DNA of 64,000 nt from Gyromitra esculenta (Eukaryota; Ascomycota; Pezizomycetes; Pezizales; Discinaceae). The notes under the pieces are model-generated. The model saw only the letters and a list, made by a program, of their open reading frames with translations, made no database searches and was not told where the DNA came from. The position numbers and the translations under genes are program-made. The stretch's first letter is position 1. Every line of letters begins with the position of its first letter. The stretch covers positions 310,001 through 374,000 of the forward strand of contig JBCAML010000014.1 of NCBI GenBank assembly GCA_038503075.1, in the 5' to 3' direction. Of the stretch, positions 26,491-37,903 are shown one piece after another.

Positions 26491-26980
26491 AATCATTGAG
26501 GTTGAGATTTCTAATTATCTAATATTGGTGGTTAATCGTTATGACTAAATTGCAATGCAAAAAACGCTAAAAAGGGCTGTCGATGTTATATGTGAAAGAT
26601 TGTTCGACTAATCATTGACACCAAATTTCATAAAATGAATTTTATTCAAGAGAAAAAGAGTTTGTCGGAGCTATAGTTAATCTGTTACAAAATATCTAAA
26701 ATTTGAATAACGTTTATTCTCACAATTTGTAATTTTTGTCATGAATTATCACTCATGTTTCATATTTTGGTTATGTTGGAGAAGCTTCCTAATATAGGGG
26801 TCTTCTTTGTTGTTGTTTGTTGTTGTTTATTCATTAGGTACATTCAACTTGAAGGTTATGGTACTCTTAAAAGTCTAAAATCACAAAATCACAAAACCAA
26901 AAACCAAAAACCCGCATTTCCGTAATGCTAGACGTCCACTCTCTCCCAGAGAGGTAAACACAAAACAATTTATCACCCAA
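26491..26980. other. 3' flank with AT-rich tail and shared 20-mer
   Basis: Non-coding, AT-rich. It contains a GTT-rich run followed by TATTCATTAGGTACATTCAA at 26828-26847, which recurs exactly at 44125-44144 downstream of the HbrB gene. No other feature seen. Confidence 0.5.
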
Positions 26981-27352
26981 TCACCTCATTATCTTTCTTT
27001 CCACTACCATCTTCGTCATCTTAATCCATATCTTCCCTATCGCCTCTTCCGTTTCCCCATTTTCGACTACCCCACATCCAAATTTATCAAACTTAGTCAC
27101 CTCACATCTACCCATTGACATCTCCCTCGACCAATGGCCTATCTCCTTGTTCAACTTTTCCTCGCTCTTATACTCCCCAACATCGCTCTTCTTCCACTTA
27201 TAATATCCCTTCACCGCTCCATCCCATTTGCCATGTCTCTCTCTCGCTCTCATCGCCGCTTGTCTTATCTCCTCTTTCGTAGGTCCTTCCTTAGAGGTAA
27301 GCTTCTCTACTTCCGGGCCGGCACTTTGCCCAGCTTGAACGTTGAGTATCAT
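26981..27352 (-). CDS. Unrecognised small lysine-rich ORF
   Basis: An intact 123-codon frame from an ATG at 27352 (frame open to 27400, but without another ATG). The product is hydrophilic and helix-prone, with charged segments such as PTKEEIRQAAMRARERHG and KGYYKWKKSDVGEYKSEEK and two Cys residues. A TATATA-like element lies on the same strand near 27455. I recognise no domain. Support comes only from composition and an open frame, so it may be a lineage-specific gene or chance. Its stop is about 490 bases beyond the stop of the DUF726 gene, in convergent orientation. Confidence 0.4.
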   Translation of the reverse strand: MILNVQAGQSAGPEVEKLTSKEGPTKEEIRQAAMRARERHGKWDGAVKGYYKWKKSDVGEYKSEEKLNKEIGHWSREMSMGRCEVTKFDKFGCGVVENGETEEAIGKIWIKMTKMVVERKIMR

Positions 27353-28631
27353 AGGGGTCTTCTGGGTATGACTGTGGAAGCGGCTATTAGAGGAACACAC
27401 AGACCCGAGCCCACGGGTATAAGAGGGATTCTAGAAGGGTATTGTCGAGTATATAAACGGGAGCGTGCTGTTAGCCTGTAGAAAATCAAATCGATATCGT
27501 TCGTCCCTACTATTCCAACAGTTTAGTGGCTTGGTAATCATTTATTTGACCTTCCTGAATGTGTGCTGATGAACGGCGAGATTTTTAGCCCCGTGGGGAA
27601 CCTTTAGAATAGGGGCGAGGGGCATCAATAAGGAATGCATCAGTTTAGTTGCGATATCGTAGACATACTTCGGCTCTTCGGGAATCTTCTATTACCAAAT
27701 TCTACATGTACCCAGGAGCGCACGTAAGTGATGCAAAGAAACCGATTTCTCAGCAACAAACAAAGAGATTTTGGGACGTCATTTAAGGTGCCAGTATTTT
27801 ATTTACGGTAAAAAAAAGAATTGAGAGAGTATGACGGCTATTTATTCCGTTGGTACCTACTTTGAGTTAAAAAAAAGAGCCCTGGTATGGATTTTTACCT
27901 AGAAACATATTTTTCTGCAGAAAAAAAGCCAGGTGTTTCATCATAAGAGCCAATGGATTGTAATTGCTGTTGCAATTTGTGTTTTTGGGGGAGTGTTGTG
28001 TTGTGGCAAAAAACATGTGCTTGGGGGCAATTCGACTGGATGTTGCATCACTTTTGTACACCCCTGTGTCCACATGTAAAGGTAAACCTTACATGTAGTT
28101 AATAGCAGCCACACTAACTTGCAGACTTAGTTTAATTGGGATTAACCGCATCCTAACCCCGACTATTGGAAGTAAGGATTCTCATCTACCCGAAGATCAA
28201 TATATTGCAGAGAAAGCGCTATAAACGAGATAAATGAGATAGACGAGATAAACGAAGAAAGAACACGCAGCCACCCCGCTCAAAAACTAAACGAAATAGC
28301 AGACGTGAATACATAGTTTCTTAACGAAACGCTCAACACACAGCATGTCAACATTCACGAAAATGCGGGAAAAATCGAAAAAAAATCGAAGGGTAGGAAC
28401 CCTTTTCAAATTGTCGAACAATCCCACTTGCTGTTATCCATGACAGAAAAGCATTCAGTGAAATGTCCAACCATAATTCTGAGAAAAAAGAGAATCTGGG
28501 GTTTTTTTGCAGTTCCTGTAATAACAAACCTGTCACCAAATCGTTTTATGCACTAGTCCTGAATAGCTATTCCAGCGAAGCAACAGCTAGTTAACGAATC
28601 GAGGTATCTAATCTTGAATGGGTTATTATAC
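27353..28631. other. Intergenic, no gene seen
   Basis: AT-rich spacer between the small ORF and the 3' end of the NLR gene. It includes a short palindrome-like pair of ACATGTA motifs (about 28066-28091). No coding or RNA gene recognised. Confidence 0.5.
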
Positions 28632-31600
28632 CTATTTCTCCCCGTCTTTCTCTCTCAGCTTTTCTTTCTCTACTGCAGCTTCTATTAGGCGGAGCATCCG
28701 AGAACGTTGTGGAGAGGTTTTCTTTGCAGCTATCAGTTTTACTACTGTTGCTAGATATGCTTCTCCTTGCAATGCCGTTGCTCCAAGGGTGTCCGGAACA
28801 GATAAATCAGCACCGTTTTCGAGAAGCAATATCACCACCGAGTCAAATTCGCCTTCCACTGCTTCGTGCAGCGCGGTTCGCCCCTCGTTATTTTTCGCAG
28901 ATATATTAGCTCCCTTTTCGAGTAATATCTTCACAACCTCCTTGTAGCCTTTTCTTGCTGCTAGATGCAAAGTCGTGAGTCCATTGGGGGTTACAGTAGC
29001 GATATCTGCTCCCTTTTCGAGTAGAAATAGCACTGTCTCCTTATGCCCACTTTCTACTGCCCAGTGCAGCGCTGTGCACCCTCCACCGTCTGTGGTAGAT
29101 ACATCGACTCCTTTTTCAAGCAGCAATTTTAATACAGATGTGCGTCCTTGCCATGATGCTGTGAGGATTGGCTCCCATCCCCGGTTGCTTCTCGCAGACA
29201 TGTTTGCACCAGCTTCGATTAGCAAGGCTGCCATCGATTCGTGCCCCTCAAGCGCTGCTAGATGCAACGCCGTCGATTCATCCTTGTCCGCAGCCAAAAC
29301 ATTCACTCCATGTTCGATGAGGGTTTTCGCCAAAGGTATGTTCCCTTTCCATGCGTCGTCATCTACTGCAGCGATATCGGCCCCACTCTCAAGCAGCAAC
29401 TCCACCACCTCCTGATGCCCTTCGTAACAAGCTTGATATAGCGGAACTTCCCCGGCGTTACTTTTGGCCGAGATGTCGGCTCCGTTTTCAAGTAACAATT
29501 TTACCAACTTTGCCTGTCCTTTCCATGAAGCTGTGTGGAGGGATGTATATCCATGACCGGTTTTCGCAGTGATGTCTGCCCCGGCTTCAAGTAATAATTT
29601 TGCGATCGTCTCGTATCCTTCGAGCGCTGAGAGGTGTAAAGGCGTTGAACCATTAGCTTGTGCGGCACTGACACTAGCTCCGTTTTCAATTAGAAGCTTC
29701 ACAGCTGCCTCGTGCCCTCCGGAAACAGCATTGCACAACGGTATTTCCCCGTCTACATTTTTGGCAGAAATGTCAGCCCCCTTTTCAAGAAGTAGTTTCG
29801 CCACAGGTGTATGTCCTTTCCATGCGGCTGAGTGGAGTGGCGTCCATCCGCGGTTGGTTTTCGCAGTGATATCCGCCCCGGCTTCGATTAGTAGCTCTGA
29901 CACTGATACATGCCCCCCGATAGCTGCTAAGTGCAATACCGTCGTATCAACCTTATCTATGGCAGAGATATTGGCCCCGTGTTCTAGCAACAATTTTACT
30001 GTTTCGTCGTACCCATAATTTGCTGCTATGTGCAACGCAGTTCGTCCATTACATTCCGTAGTAGAGGTATCGGCTCCAGATATGAGTAGGTGTCTCACTG
30101 CTGCAGCTTCTCCTACACTAGCAGCCAGGTACAGCGCTGTCGCCTTATTGTTGTTTTGAGCTGAGATGTCGGCTCCTTTTTCGAGGAGTAGTTTTATTAC
30201 AGACGTATGCCCTTTGAACGCTGCCGTGTGGAGTGGTACCCATCCGAAATTGGTTTTTGCAGTGATGTCTGCCCCTGCTTCAATCAATATTCTTGCCACC
30301 CCTTCATGCCCTCCGACAGCGGCAGAGTGCAATACCGTCGCGTAGTCTTCGTCTAGAGCATAGAGATCGGCTCCTCTTTTAAGTAACAACCTCGTTGCTG
30401 CTTCGTGCCCGTAGACTGCTGCTACGTGTAGTGAAGTCCGTTTATTTTTGTTGAAAGTGGAGATATCGGCGCCGTGATCAAGTAATACCCTCATTGCTCC
30501 CTCGTTTCCTTCCCAGGCAGCTATGTACAATGCTGTTGCTCCATTGCCGTTTATAACAGAGACGTCGGCCCCACTCTGAATTAGAACCTTCATCACAGCT
30601 ATGTGCCCTTTCCATGCTGCTGTGTGAAGTGCTGACCATCCAAGATTGTTCTTCGCAGCGATATCCGCCTTGTGTTCGAGTAGCAGCTTTGCCATCGATT
30701 CGTGTCCTCCAACTGCTGCTAAATGCAATGCCGTCGAATGATCATTGTCCTGAGCTAAGACGTTGATTCCGTACTCGAGAAGCAAAGTCGCCAAGGATAT
30801 GTATCCCTTCCATGCGGCCATATGCAATACCGTCCATCCATCGCTATCTAAAGCAGTGACATCGGCTCCGCTTTCGAGTAGCAACTTTGCCATCGATTCA
30901 TACCCACTGTGTGCTGCCCAGTGTAATGCACTCCATCCATCATCGCTTTGGGAAGTTACATCAGCACCATTACTAATAAGCAGTTGAACTACGCCGAGGT
31001 GGCCTTCAGTTGCTGCTAGGAGCAACGGTGTAGATCCATGCATCTCTCGAATGGTATGGTCGGTTCCATTTTCGAGCAGAAGCTTCGCTACTGACTCATG
31101 ACCGCGAGATGCCGCAATGTGGAGAGCAGTATCTCCTGTTTGTTCTTGAGCTTGATAGTCAGCTTTATTTTCAAGCAGGAGAGACACAATGTCTTTGTGT
31201 CCTCCCCATGCCGCACAGTGCACTGCGGTCTGGCCAAAACTATCTCGGGCTGAGATATCCGCGCCCAACTCTAGGAGCTGCTTAAATACTGTGCGATGCC
31301 CTAGGGTGGATGAAATTTGTAGAGGAGATTGGCCTTTGGGATAGTTGTTAAAATAAAGGCGTTTACCATTCCAACAATCTTCTTCATCCATTTTATCGTT
31401 CTTAGAATCTTCGTCGTTAGCGTAATCTCCCACGAGGACTGTCTCGCTTTCCCCGCAGCCTAAGACCTGCAGATAAGAAGCGATGCAACCCGCACTCCCA
31501 AGAAACTTAAGGACAATATCAGTCGTTAGGCTCTCATCGCAAACTTTAAGATGGTGAATTAACTGAGAAACTGCATAGTTGAGAAAGGGGTACAGCTCCA

Positions 31601-34013
31601 ACCGAGCCTTAAGAGAGGAGTTTGATGCGCATGGTCCTTCAGCGAAAACGTCGAAAGAAAGAAAAGTAATGCAAGCCATTGCGAGCGTGAAATCCGCCTC
31701 TTCTGATATTATCGACTTTCTCAGGAGATACTCTTGAACTGTGTAATGGGCAAGCTTAATAGTATTCGTGGTTTCGTCTATGATCACAAGGCCAGCACAG
31801 ACATCAAGAATTGTTGATCTTTCTGGTAGGTCAAGCATGTCGATTTCGTATACGTCTGGTCTGATGCATAAAGCCGCCTGGAGCTCATCAACCGTAAGCG
31901 TCCGTTTAGCGTTAACTAGCCACGTAAGTACTTGTAGGCCCAATTCTGCACAGTCCTCGATTTGGTTGTTGAGGGTTTCCATAGCTCGATCGTAGGTGGG
32001 GTCTAATGGCCGCTCTTTGGTGGACGAGGTCTTAATATTTTCGATCGTATTTAATAGCTTCCTTGCGGTGACCTGTTGACATATATATTCAATATGGAAA
32101 CGAGCAAGCAAGAACCTGGGCCTAATTAGTATGATACTATAATAAGACTTACGATAGCTGGCCTAAGTCACTTACATCCCTTGCGAAAAATCGATAAGCT
32201 CTGGTATTATTTTGTCCTGATAACTTGCTTGTTGAATCATCCGTTTTGCTCGTGGTCTTTCATCAATCTTTTGTTGAATAAAGACCCTGATGTCTTGCTC
32301 CTTGGCTAAAAGCTCGATCTTCACAGATTCCCTGAAAGCCTCTTGGATATCTTCCGGATGTGGGCGACTGGTCACGAATAACCTAGCGCCGCCTTCTTCC
32401 ATCCGACGAAAGAGATTAAGTAGTGGTCTACGCTGAGTATCAATGTGACATTCATCTAGTCCATCAAATATCATAAAAATTTTGTCAAAAGCCTCAAAAA
32501 TAGCGGTGAGAACGGGAAACAGTGCCTCAAGTGTGGGCCTGCTTCCTGTAGGGGCCAATTTCTGATATAATTTGTCGAGTTCTGCTGGAAGGGTTGGCGT
32601 TTGGGCTGCAAGTTGTTTGCACAAGCTTGCTAAAACATGCACTAGCGTTTGTCGCTCTCTTTCCTTATATTCGAAGTAGATGTATGCAACCCCGTATTTT
32701 CCCGTAGCCTCAGCCTCTTCCTCCTCCCTTAGTAAATGGTCGATTACGACTGAGCTATGGTGGAAGCCAAGATTTAGATGCACAGCGTTCAAAAGAAACT
32801 ATAAATTAAGAGGGTAACGCACCTAAGAAATGTTTTTCCGGTGCCAGCTATTAGGGTTTTAATCAGCATCAAGTTTAAGGGCAGGGGTGTCTTAAACTAG
32901 AGACGCACGAATGCCGAACCCCCAAAGTAATCGGTTTTTCGGTTTTTTTTTAGACAGTTCCCGAAACTCTGGTGTTTCTAAGAGCCATTTCCCTGTGTGC
33001 TTCTGCCTTTTCTCGACAGTTTTGCGATGGTGTTCTGAAATCTTCTCGAAGTCTTCCAAGAATATCCAATCGAGTGCTTTACCACGCCTTTCCTCTGTAT
33101 CATTGATAAGTTAGCCAGAACATGTTAGCCAATATCAAATATCATTAGCTAGAAAAAATCTATCTATAAATGAGAATGTGACAGAAAGCAATTCCCGGGT
33201 TTCTTCCTTCTATGTTAGGGCGACATCTTAGATAGAGCGGTTTTTCCACAAGCCACTCATGATTTCACTTACTAGCATCAAGCCTCCAGAATAATAAGCG
33301 AAGGCTATTGGTCGGTAGTGACTTGATGCTTGCTTTGCTTGCCGTCTGTCGGAGACGAGTCTCATCCGAATTCTCTCAAAGGTAGCAACTATATAAACGT
33401 ATGAAATTTATCTCTTACTCAGGCGAGTATCTTCCTCTCGCTTTCTCCAAACATCTTGGTCTACCGTCGCAATCCAGATGTCTTGAACAAGATCATTTGT
33501 ATTTTTGGCATAGGATTCGATCTCTTTTGTGAGGGTTCTAGATCTAACGTTAGCACAGCTGAATTTAATACATCGTCCCCTAATTACTCACATCTGATCC
33601 ACTGATAAAGCAAGGTTAAAAAGGGTTTTATGCCTCTCAAACTTTGTGGTGTATCCCTGGGTTTCGGTATCCTCCAGGGGCCATTTGACGCTATCCATAA
33701 ACCTATTGAGCTTCCCTTCCTTGGGGGCTAGTTTCCCTTGGAGTATTTTCAATAAACGGACACATCCATGAAGCGGCCCCTCTGGGCCATCAAGTTTAGC
33801 TAGTGCTGTCTCCGATGATCCCGGATGTGTATCGATGTAGTCTTTCAAATTACCGAGAACTTTGCCAAGTGTTCCAAGCTCGCCCGCAAGCTCCTCCATC
33901 TCACCAGATGCCCGTCTAACCCCATCAATGTAGCTATAGATCAGTTTAGAAACGTATGCTGTCACCTGTATTACACTGAGAATACTCGAGGCGAGTCCAA
34001 CAAGTTCCGCCAT
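28632..34013 (-). CDS. NLR-type STAND receptor: HeLo-like N-terminus, NACHT, ankyrin repeats
   Basis: Six exons: 34013-33592, 33543-33419, 33094-32909, 32847-32823, 32754-32176 and 32115-28632; about 1606 residues, all phases consistent. Residues 1-180 (MAELVGLASSILSVIQVT...) resemble the helical HeLo-like N-terminal domain of fungal STAND proteins. Walker A is GIPGTGKT at about 243-250 and Walker B is IFMIFDGLDEC at about 345-355, followed by FVTSRP as sensor. The segment HYTVQEYLL after the NACHT domain is typical of fungal NACHT-ankyrin proteins. From residue 707 to near the end there are about 25 full 33-residue ankyrin repeats plus two partial ones. By family knowledge such proteins oligomerise on ligand binding and act in non-self recognition or programmed cell death. 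Ligand and effector are not shown by the sequence. Retaining the intron inside Walker A would end the protein early. Confidence 0.9.
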
Positions 34014-34958
34014 AGGATTTTGGGAGAGCTTTGGACACCGTTGATGGTCGTGCTATGCTGGCAAACGGCAAAGCCAAGCAATAAGTAGTGTTAAGGCTTC
34101 GTGAAAGCGCGAACAGTAACCTATCGTGCGGGGAAGTTTCTTTCCCGTGTAGTTATTCACGTTTGCCGCTGCGCCTCGATTGGCCTAAACACGTACCTCT
34201 GTTGCGCTAATGCGCTTACGCCACAGTATTGTGTGACTGGAGTGCATGTAGTTGTAGCCATCTGAAGAGTGTAATTTATGACTCAAGACCATCCCAGTCG
34301 TTGGATCTCAATTCCAACTGAGATGATCGTAGTTATACAGCCTCTGGTAGAACTATTGTAGAAAAACAAGGGTAAGCAAACGCCCAAGCAGCCAATACCA
34401 CTGCCAAAACCTTTCCGATGAACCCTGGAAGACCAATAAAAGCTTTGGATCCTGAGTTGCCACAATTCTGCAATAATTCTACCGGAGGCTGTACTAGGCT
34501 AGGGCAGCGTTTTTACAATTTCGATACGTATTCCGATTTATTGGTCCCGATCCATAATTTGAGGGTTGAATATAGCTACTACTCTAGCTATCTAGATACG
34601 GTCAGAGCACAGTCAGGCATACAGACTCGCTAGAAACAAGACACTTAGAAAGTCTTCTTGATTCTGACACCCCTATGCTTTTAATTTCTATGACCAGGGT
34701 AAACAGCAAGTATCCCGTTTGAGTTGGCCTACCTATATCGATCCCCTGTCTTCAAAATTTTTACTCGATTCGTTAACAGTTTCTCTACTCATTGCTGTCT
34801 CTAACCTTAGGTTCTGTGCACCGCACTGCTCAGCAGCAGATAACTATATTGAATGGTATTATATACTGAACCTCCTTCTCCTCAGAGATCTATAATTTCC
34901 AAAATCGACGGAGAAACACCTCCCATTTCGCCATGACACCGAAAACTGCCGCCACTCC
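34014..34958. other. NLR upstream region with dispersed repeat copy A
   Basis: Promoter side of the NLR gene and 3' flank of TRM5. It holds repeat copy A (34336-34494). The short frame at 34418-34633 covers this repeat and is not considered a gene. Confidence 0.5.
34336..34494. repeat. Dispersed repeat, copy A
   Basis: About 160 bases matching 61112-61277 in the same orientation, sharing AGCCAATACCACTG, TTTCCGATGAACC and AATAATTCTACCGGAG. Several differences are C/T or G/A transitions with the derived T or A in copy B, as expected if copy B decayed by RIP or methylcytosine loss. It is probably a fragment of a larger transposon; no coding domain can be assigned. Confidence 0.6.
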
Positions 34959-36613
34959 TTATCCCTTTGCACTCCCTTCCATTAAGTCTTCTCTCACTTC
35001 TGACTTTACCTCTTCCGGTACTTCAGCAAACGCGACCTCTCTCGGTAGCCTAAAGCTTATACAGTAATACACCTTATTCGGGCTCACAATCCTCACATGT
35101 TCCAGATTATCCAACATCTCTGGCGTCATTGTGTGTCCTAGAGACTGACTGATATCTTCACATATATCCCTCGGCGCGTTTTCAGGATACGGTGACTTAT
35201 GGAACGTATACACATGAATCATCGGCAATTTCTGCTTTTCTTCATTCTCAAATATGTGTTCCAGCCCTCTGTAAGCTCCACGGAAGGCGTCGAGAAACTT
35301 TGTAGCGGTTGCGGGGAGGTTCATTACGAAATGCGAAAAGGTAGTGGGGATGGGTATTACTGTTGGTTCTTGCGGCGGGACAAGTTTAGATGAGGACCGG
35401 GAGCGCGGCGGCGGGGGGTGGATGGTAAGAGTATTTGTTTCGGGGTTGGAGGAGAGGGCGAGAAGGGAGCGGATGGAGGAGCGGATAAACTCGCGGCCGT
35501 CAAGACATAAAGGAGTGACGAAATCGCCGACCTATTTATATGAGCATGAAAAAAAAATACAGAGCTCTAGTTTTTAAGAGAGGGAGATATACCTTATTCC
35601 GCTGAATGTTCCCTTTCAAGCTCTTATAGCTTTCCGGATTCAAATCGTTCGCCCATACGAATACCTTCCGCTTCCCCGCAGGAATCGCGAACGGTCCAAC
35701 CCCCGCCATAACATCCGCGACTGCTTCCCCGGCATTAAACTTGCTAAAAACTCGTCGATGCTCGTCTCCTAACCGTGTATTCCAATACACCTTCGCGAAA
35801 TCGAACTTGAACATGCATTCAGACTCATTCACTTCTACCTCTGTGTTGGGAGACCCCGCTAGCACCTCCATTGGAAATGTCCGGAACTCTGACTCAGTCC
35901 CAACATCCTCGATCTTATTGATTACGGTCGTGATGCGTGGGTTCTTATCGATGATTACCGAAGCGATCAAGTGTTTGTATGGGGCGTACTGTGAGCGAAG
36001 GTTAAGGTGCGCAAGGTGACCAGCTTGCGCAAAGGACTGGGGAACCTCGGCCATCAATTCTTCAGGAAGAATCGCGGATACGATTTCGTCTACTAAGGTC
36101 AGCCACATCATTTACCGCGGATTGAGTCATGGGGAAGTACAGTAACTCCAGTTTTCGTAGGCCATATGAAGCGTGTACGGAAGTAGCTCAAGAATCTTGC
36201 TTTGCACGTACTCTCGCGTCTTTTCTTGCGCAGTCGATAAATCTACACGCCCGTCAACTCAAATACCCCAATGCCACATTCATTCCCCCCATACCATCAA
36301 TTTTAACTCCTGGCCTCAGCAATAGTAACCTCCTCTCTTTCCCAACCTCATCTTTATCGACTATAAGTGTTTTAGTTCTCGGTAACCTCAACACGTCCTT
36401 CGCGCACTCCTTCTGGAACTTCGTGATGTTTTTAGCATCAAACACGTGCGCTGCGACCAGTGGGATTGTCTTTTTGAAGAACGCCCTGTCCAGCGTGCGC
36501 ATGGTACGGTTCACAGGGGGGAGGAAAACATTCATTTCCTCTTCGTTCAGGTCTCCAGGGTCGTTCCAGGGGTTTTTGGCGGGTTCGGGCATTTTTGGTA
36601 GGTAGTGATGCAT
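34959..36613 (-). CDS. TRM5: tRNA (guanine-37-N1)-methyltransferase
   Basis: Four exons: 36613-36295, 36242-36141, 36092-35593 and 35531-34959, about 497 residues (yeast Trm5 is 499). The N-terminal part reads [19 protein letters not shown]. The middle carries [19 protein letters not shown], then SAM-binding motif [15 protein letters not shown] and [15 protein letters not shown], all diagnostic of the Trm5/TYW2 family. The enzyme methylates N1 of G37 next to the anticodon, using S-adenosylmethionine, in the nucleus and mitochondria, and prevents +1 frameshifting. The ATG at 36613 is the first in frame; a second lies at 36592. An overlapping frame upstream (36752) is in another phase, and I see no convincing presequence exon. 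The C-terminal exon has a short Ser/Pro insertion before [17 protein letters not shown]. Confidence 0.95.
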
Positions 36614-36970
36614 ATGGTGGGGCAAATTTTGTTTGGATAGTGGGGTTGGGATTAAGGAAGAGCCGCACTTTTGATGCTGTGGCTTTGGTTAAGGCTGTGG
36701 CGTAGCAGGGATCGACGGTTGCGAGTGATATGTCATGAAATGCGTTGTGCAATAAGCATAAGAGGGGAGAGTTGTGGATATCAATGGGTTAAATCTTGTG
36801 ATAAGACACTTAGAAAGCTTCGTTTTTTACACGCAATTCCACACTTTTCGCATTGCTATTGCTTTGTAATACAAAGGGAGTGATAAACACACGCGGTATA
36901 TAAAAAGAAGATGAGTTAAACGAAAGAAACACTGAAACAGAGAATTACCAAGAAACAACCCATCATCTGT
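36614..36970. other. Short spacer between TRM5 and next gene
   Basis: TRM5 leader and the 3' flank of the gene ending at 36971. Nothing else seen. Confidence 0.5.
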
Positions 36971-37903
36971 CTACTTCTTAATCTGCCAGCTGTACCTAGC
37001 TGGCCCTGCGCACAACCACGCCCGACTCTCTTTAAAGAGAGCCAAACACGCTTTGTCCTCACAAGACAAGGGGGATTGATAGACCGGTGGCTCTAAGTGC
37101 TCGGCAGGGGAAGTGACATTGTTGTTTGTGATGTGCCTTTCCATTAACGAATGAAGAGCAGGAGCCTTAGTGGCTCCAGGACCGGTTTCGGTAACACTTG
37201 TATCGACATCCGCCATGTCCGTGTCCATACTCATATTCATAGCAGCGTCCGTAACAGCCTCCGCACCCGGAACTTCTTCGGCACTGGCCTTCAAGAGAGC
37301 AGAGTCATTGATTTCTTGGAATCTTTTAGCCTCAGCCTTCTGCCTCTCTTTCCACTCCCTGATCATGGTCTCGCGCCTCTCGCAGCTCTGTTTCATGGCG
37401 ACAGCGTGTTTGGCCTTCTTGATGATCCATCTGACTCCCCAGCTCTCTTTGCAGCGGCGGAGTTCAGGGTAGGCCGCTTCGATGGGCAGGACGAGGGACT
37501 CGTGGTTCTCAGCTCGCTCGCCGTGGCGGAGAGACTTGTTGGGGGGGTTAGTGATGTGGAAAGAGCGAACGAGGGTCTGGCAGACATTCTTTAATAGTTA
37601 TGGGAATAACGTTAGTGGGTTGTTCGATATTTTTAAGGAATGCAGGAGAAAAAAAGGGGAGCAATATGTTGAACGAGTTGCGCAGGAGTCTTTCCAGCAA
37701 TGTCATCTCGCCCATATAGATTATCTGAAGGTGTATTGGAAGAAGATATGACTTACGTAGAGCTTATCAAACTCCTCTTGAGGATATCCTAAGAGTCTCT
37801 GACCCTCCTGGAGCGAAGGATAGCTGTTGGTTGGTATATCAAGGTCACGGATTATGACTCGTGAATATAACAACGCTTTAAGCTTTGTTGTTGAGGCCGA
37901 CAT
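36971..37903 (-). CDS. Hypothetical protein, 254 aa, two exons
   Basis: Exon 1, 37903-37757, encodes MSASTTKLKALLYSRVIIRD through EEFDKLY. A GTAAGT donor follows; exon 2, from about 37588 to 36971, continues NVCQTLVRSFHITNPPNKS. The phase-0 joint and good splice sites support a real gene even though I do not recognise the family. The N-terminal 110 residues look compact and ordered. They are followed by a charged helix (AMKQSCERRETMIREWKERQ), an acidic Met/Asp-rich linker, and a C-terminal motif with LSCEDKACLALFKESRAWLC. No signal peptide or membrane segment. It could be a chromatin- or RNA-associated protein, but that is a guess. Confidence 0.65.

Noticed and set aside
28618..30018. Plus-strand frames across the 3' half of the NLR gene
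   Set aside because: They are antisense images of the ankyrin repeats and share their periodicity.
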